A stretch of DNA of 64,000 nt, taken from Asparagopsis taxiformis (Eukaryota > Rhodophyta > Florideophyceae > Bonnemaisoniales > Bonnemaisoniaceae). The DNA lies in the NCBI GenBank assembly GCA_030407315.1, contig JALQPE010001878.1, positions 124,001 to 188,000 on the forward strand, written 5' to 3'. A model generated the notes under the pieces. The model saw only the letters and a list, made by a program, of their open reading frames with translations, did not search any database and was not told the DNA's origin. Of this stretch, positions 61,220 through 64,000 are shown piece after piece (the stretch's first letter is position 1; the number at the start of each line of letters is the position of its first letter). The position numbers and the translations under genes were made by a program.

Positions 61220-63495
61220 ATGACGAATAAGCGCAGGCGCAACAGCAATCCGATCGTTGACGACGCAACCGTGCCAATTCTGCGCGAACCCGCTAGCCCT
61301 TGGGAGGATTCTAGTGACATGGGTACACGTCGAAACGTAGGTCGCGCCGCCCGCGAAACTACTCTCGCTGGCAAAGACTTCCTCCGCCTCTTGCTGGATT
61401 TATTCGCCCACTCAAGTTTCGCAGACTTGACGGACAAGCCGGGAGGTTTCACATACGCGGACCTTGGCGCTTGGGTTGCGCAGGGCACGGAAGAACAATT
61501 TGTGGCGCTGCAAGGTCGACTCAGCATGTCCTTCAGCGGTCGTTCGAAGAATGCTGGAGTCGAGGCGGATGTTGCCGAAATCGTCATGGCAGAGATGAAC
61601 GTTGAGCGAGCCAAGCAGATTGTTCGTCTGGCATTACCCATTGCCGAGTTTTCAAGACAGGATGAGCGTATCGGGCAATGGGTTGAGCACTGCATCCTTT
61701 CTGGGATCGTGCCGCAGACCTTCCTTATTGGATGTAACATGCTTCCTTCGCCACTACAGGCGCCGCAGCGCGGGAACCCAGCGCCTTCGTTCTTGCTCCA
61801 CCGGAAACGTTCGAGGTATTGATGTATTTCCAAGCGTTGTCTATCATCCGAAATCACAACAAGAACCTGCCGCGTCGCCGAATAGGAGATGCGGCCGAAG
61901 AGGGGAACGAAGCCGCACGCGTCCCAGCCCATCGGAAAAGCACTAATCGAGCTTGTTACGTGGTTCAAGTTTTATACCATGCTTGGACCGATGTGGCCTA
62001 CGCCGCAAAGTTTTCCAGCTTCGAAGAGTTGATGGCGCCGTACATCATTTTCGACAGCAGTGAGCATTGGTTTGACGTGCTCGATGAAGGTCTATTCGCA
62101 CCGATGGAGCAGAAGCTAGATCTCTACCACAACAAAGCTCCCCTATCTCATCCTGATGGATATGGTGGAAAAGTAGAGACAAGAACCAGTGCGCAGCACA
62201 GTGCATTTAGGGACCTTGTGAGGAAGTTCTTCGACCGGTTGCAGTTTCTTATCGTCAACCCGGACCTGTACACCTGGCCGGAGTCCGACCGCTGGGGGGC
62301 ACTGGAAATATACTTCTCAAGCGGAAATCCGGACAAGCTGCCAGCGTATTTTGACACCCTCGACGAAGACGTTATGGCTGTCCTCCGCCCGGCACCACAA
62401 GCCGCGGACGCAGAAAAGGTCCCCAAGCCGGTTGATGACACTCCCACTCGTCGCAACACAGGAGGGAGAGGTTTGGTTCCGTCGACAAGACACACAACCA
62501 GGCTTCAACTTGGACCTGGGAGGACCAGTCTTACTGCCCAAGGGCCGTCTCCCCCGTCACCGTCACCCCATGCGACAGAAGAGCAGGAAAGTGAAGGGCA
62601 GGCTCTCGCAAAGGACTTTCTTTCGAAAATGAGTCAGTATTGCCGGGTGTACGACGTCCCTTTCGAAGATTTGGTCAGTGCCGACGAGAGCCGAGAACAC
62701 GTGCCCATCACGGGCAACGTTCAGCTCATTCTGACTGATCCGCCCTACAATGTTCGTCGTAAGAGGAACGATTCCAACTCTTCGTACGACAGGCTAACTG
62801 CAGAAGATATGCAGGCTAGCATCGAAGTGTTTGACGAGCTGTTGCGCCCCGGTGGCCACGGCATCGTGTTCTGCTCGGTTTTGCAGTTCTACGAATGGTT
62901 CCATTACTTGGAAACGTACAAAGGACCGCAGTCAGAAGGCCCAACCGATACTGCTGCCAGTGATGACGGGTCGGATGAAGAAGAGGTTACGTCCATGAAT
63001 TCGGACTCCGAAGCATCGCAGCACAGTGGCGAAGAAAGTGCGGATGAGGAGGAGGACGAGGAGGAGGAGGACGTCGTTCGGATCAGTTTTCTTTTCTTCG
63101 TTGACGAGGTCACCTCTGTTGTTTGTCCGACTACCTGGGCACCTCTATCAATGCCGGGCGGAAGAGGTACCAACGCATGAACATGGCAAGGTCGCTCCCA
63201 CTTCTGGAAGCGAGGTGTTCCGTTCAAGACGGAAGCGAGATGGTGGCCTATAGGAACCACGGATACATGGACGGCACGTACCCGGCGTGGTGCAACGTCC
63301 ACCATCAATATGCCCGCCATCGATTCGAATGGAGATGGTGTGGCGAACAAGGAGCACACCGGTGCTACGGTCAGAGTTCGTGCAGAGCAGAAGAGCGTCG
63401 CTCTCATGATGGAGTTGATCAGCCAGCATTCACAGCCCGGTGATATTGTTGTCGATCCATTCTCTGGCACTTTCGCAACGGGAAAACAGCTATGA
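61220..63495 (+). pseudogene. Second beta-class DNA methyltransferase, divergent, frameshifted
   Basis: Frames 61220-61822, 61790-63180 and 63123-63495 together align with the cassette B gene. ATG 61220 (MTNKRRRNSN) starts an N-terminal helical region. After a frame change near 61780, YYVVQVLYHAWTDV and FEELMAPYIIFD match VHQVLAAWDEL and ELLQPYLLYD of cassette B. LILTDPPYNVRRKRN (near 62740) is catalytic motif IV. An acidic insert (DEEEDEEEED, near 63060) follows, then AYRNHGYMDGTYPAW. After another frame change near 63300, VRAEQKSVALMMELI and GDIVVDPFSGTFATG give motif I. The sequence is clearly homologous but strongly diverged from cassette B, so the family is old. Confidence 0.8.
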
Positions 63496-63900
63496 GCTTG
63501 CCTGAGCACCGTGTTTTCGTGTGCAGTGACATGGACAAATTGTGTGTGGTACGATCGCTTCCAAAGCTGTGTGCAGTCATGTCACGTGTAATTCTTTCAA
63601 AACACTGACATGAGGGTCACGACAGAAGCGAAACAGAGTGCTGAGAAGTTCTTGGCGTCCCCTCCTGTCACGATGCGTACGCAGAGGGACGCAGGATCAT
63701 CGAACCCCACCTGGCCTTCCCCTGTAACCAGAGGTTCCGAAATATATCGGCAGTACCTCTGGCAGCTGTGCCCAGAGTCGATTGCGTCGCGCGAGCACAT
63801 GGAGAAACCGGTACATATTGGCCACCTTCCCTGCGCCGCTGGTTGCAAACTGAAAACCCTCGCGTGATGCGGGCACACGATTGTGTTGCGAAAAAATTGA
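63496..63900 (+). other. Linker between the second MTase and SET, frame unclear
   Basis: A frame at 63610-63867 (PTWPSPVTRGSEIYRQYLWQ) faintly resembles the pre-SET linker of cassette B (LISFLTGIWCIPDQHKELTD). No confident call. Confidence 0.35.
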
Positions 63901-64000
63901 GCGTTCGCCATCGCTGATTAAGCATCCAAATGCAGGAAGAGGGCTCTTCGCTGAACAGACATTTAATGTTGGTGACGAAGTATGTGCATACTACGAACTG
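63901..64000 (+). CDS. Start of a second SET domain, cut by the window edge
   Basis: The frame read from 63923 gives HPNAGRGLFAEQTFNVGDEV then CAYYEL, matching SAGDGLFARVDIDPGDIVGYYFG of cassette B. It stays open to the end of the window. This confirms that MTase-then-SET is a conserved order in two divergent copies. Confidence 0.75.

Overview
The window looks like transposon-dense DNA from an intron-poor eukaryote of moderate GC content. The reasons are a chromodomain Ty3/gypsy pol remnant, long intronless ORFs for DDE transposases of the CACTA/Plavaka/KDZ kind, SET and Tudor-like chromatin domains, and no bacterial operon structure or rRNA/tRNA genes. A red macroalga (Chondrus- or Gracilaria-like) is a guess from gene style, not something the sequence proves. 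No ordinary host housekeeping gene was recognised.

Layout from left to right. Element I (<1-4339) has a large transposase gene on the minus strand that runs off the left edge, a 1.2-kb array of GCAGTA/TACTGC dyads and a CACTA-type end. Its end lies inside a coiled-coil gene of element IV (4340-4973, 16075-22234). Element IV is also split by element II (4974-16074), an 11.1-kb nonautonomous element containing a giant inverted repeat (arms about 7785-9880 and 12513-14608). Element IV carries a frameshifted transposase (16592-19637) and ends at 22234, apparently inside the 3' LTR of a 5'-truncated, frameshifted Ty3 element (22235-25050).

From about 25052 to 47318 lies the most unusual part, provisionally element VI. 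Gene cassettes are individually bracketed by 100-135-bp near-perfect hairpins with a shared core (GAAATTACTGCAGTAAAAAG). Cassette A holds a Tudor-like gene facing an unknown gene tail to tail. Cassette B holds a bacterial-type beta-class DNA amino-methyltransferase followed by a SET domain. Cassette C holds a ParB-like domain, a zinc finger and an HxD...H oxygenase-like domain. Cassette D holds an intact transposase homologous to that of element I. Cassettes B and C change reading frame several times, so they are decayed, recoded or spliced.

A GC-rich locus with a broken coiled-coil gene follows (47319-51413). It is interrupted by element III (from 51414), the best-preserved copy of the IV family: an intact transposase (54298-57336) convergent with an intact coiled-coil partner (57414-59698). 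Copies of a ~390-bp hairpin-bearing repeat come next, then a second, divergent MTase-SET cassette (61220->64000) that runs off the right edge.

How the genes may work together: DDE transposases would mobilise the elements through subterminal repeat arrays. The DNA methyltransferase, SET, Tudor-like, ParB-like and oxygenase-like proteins look like an element-borne kit for writing, reading or removing chromatin marks. That functional link is inference from linkage and domain type.
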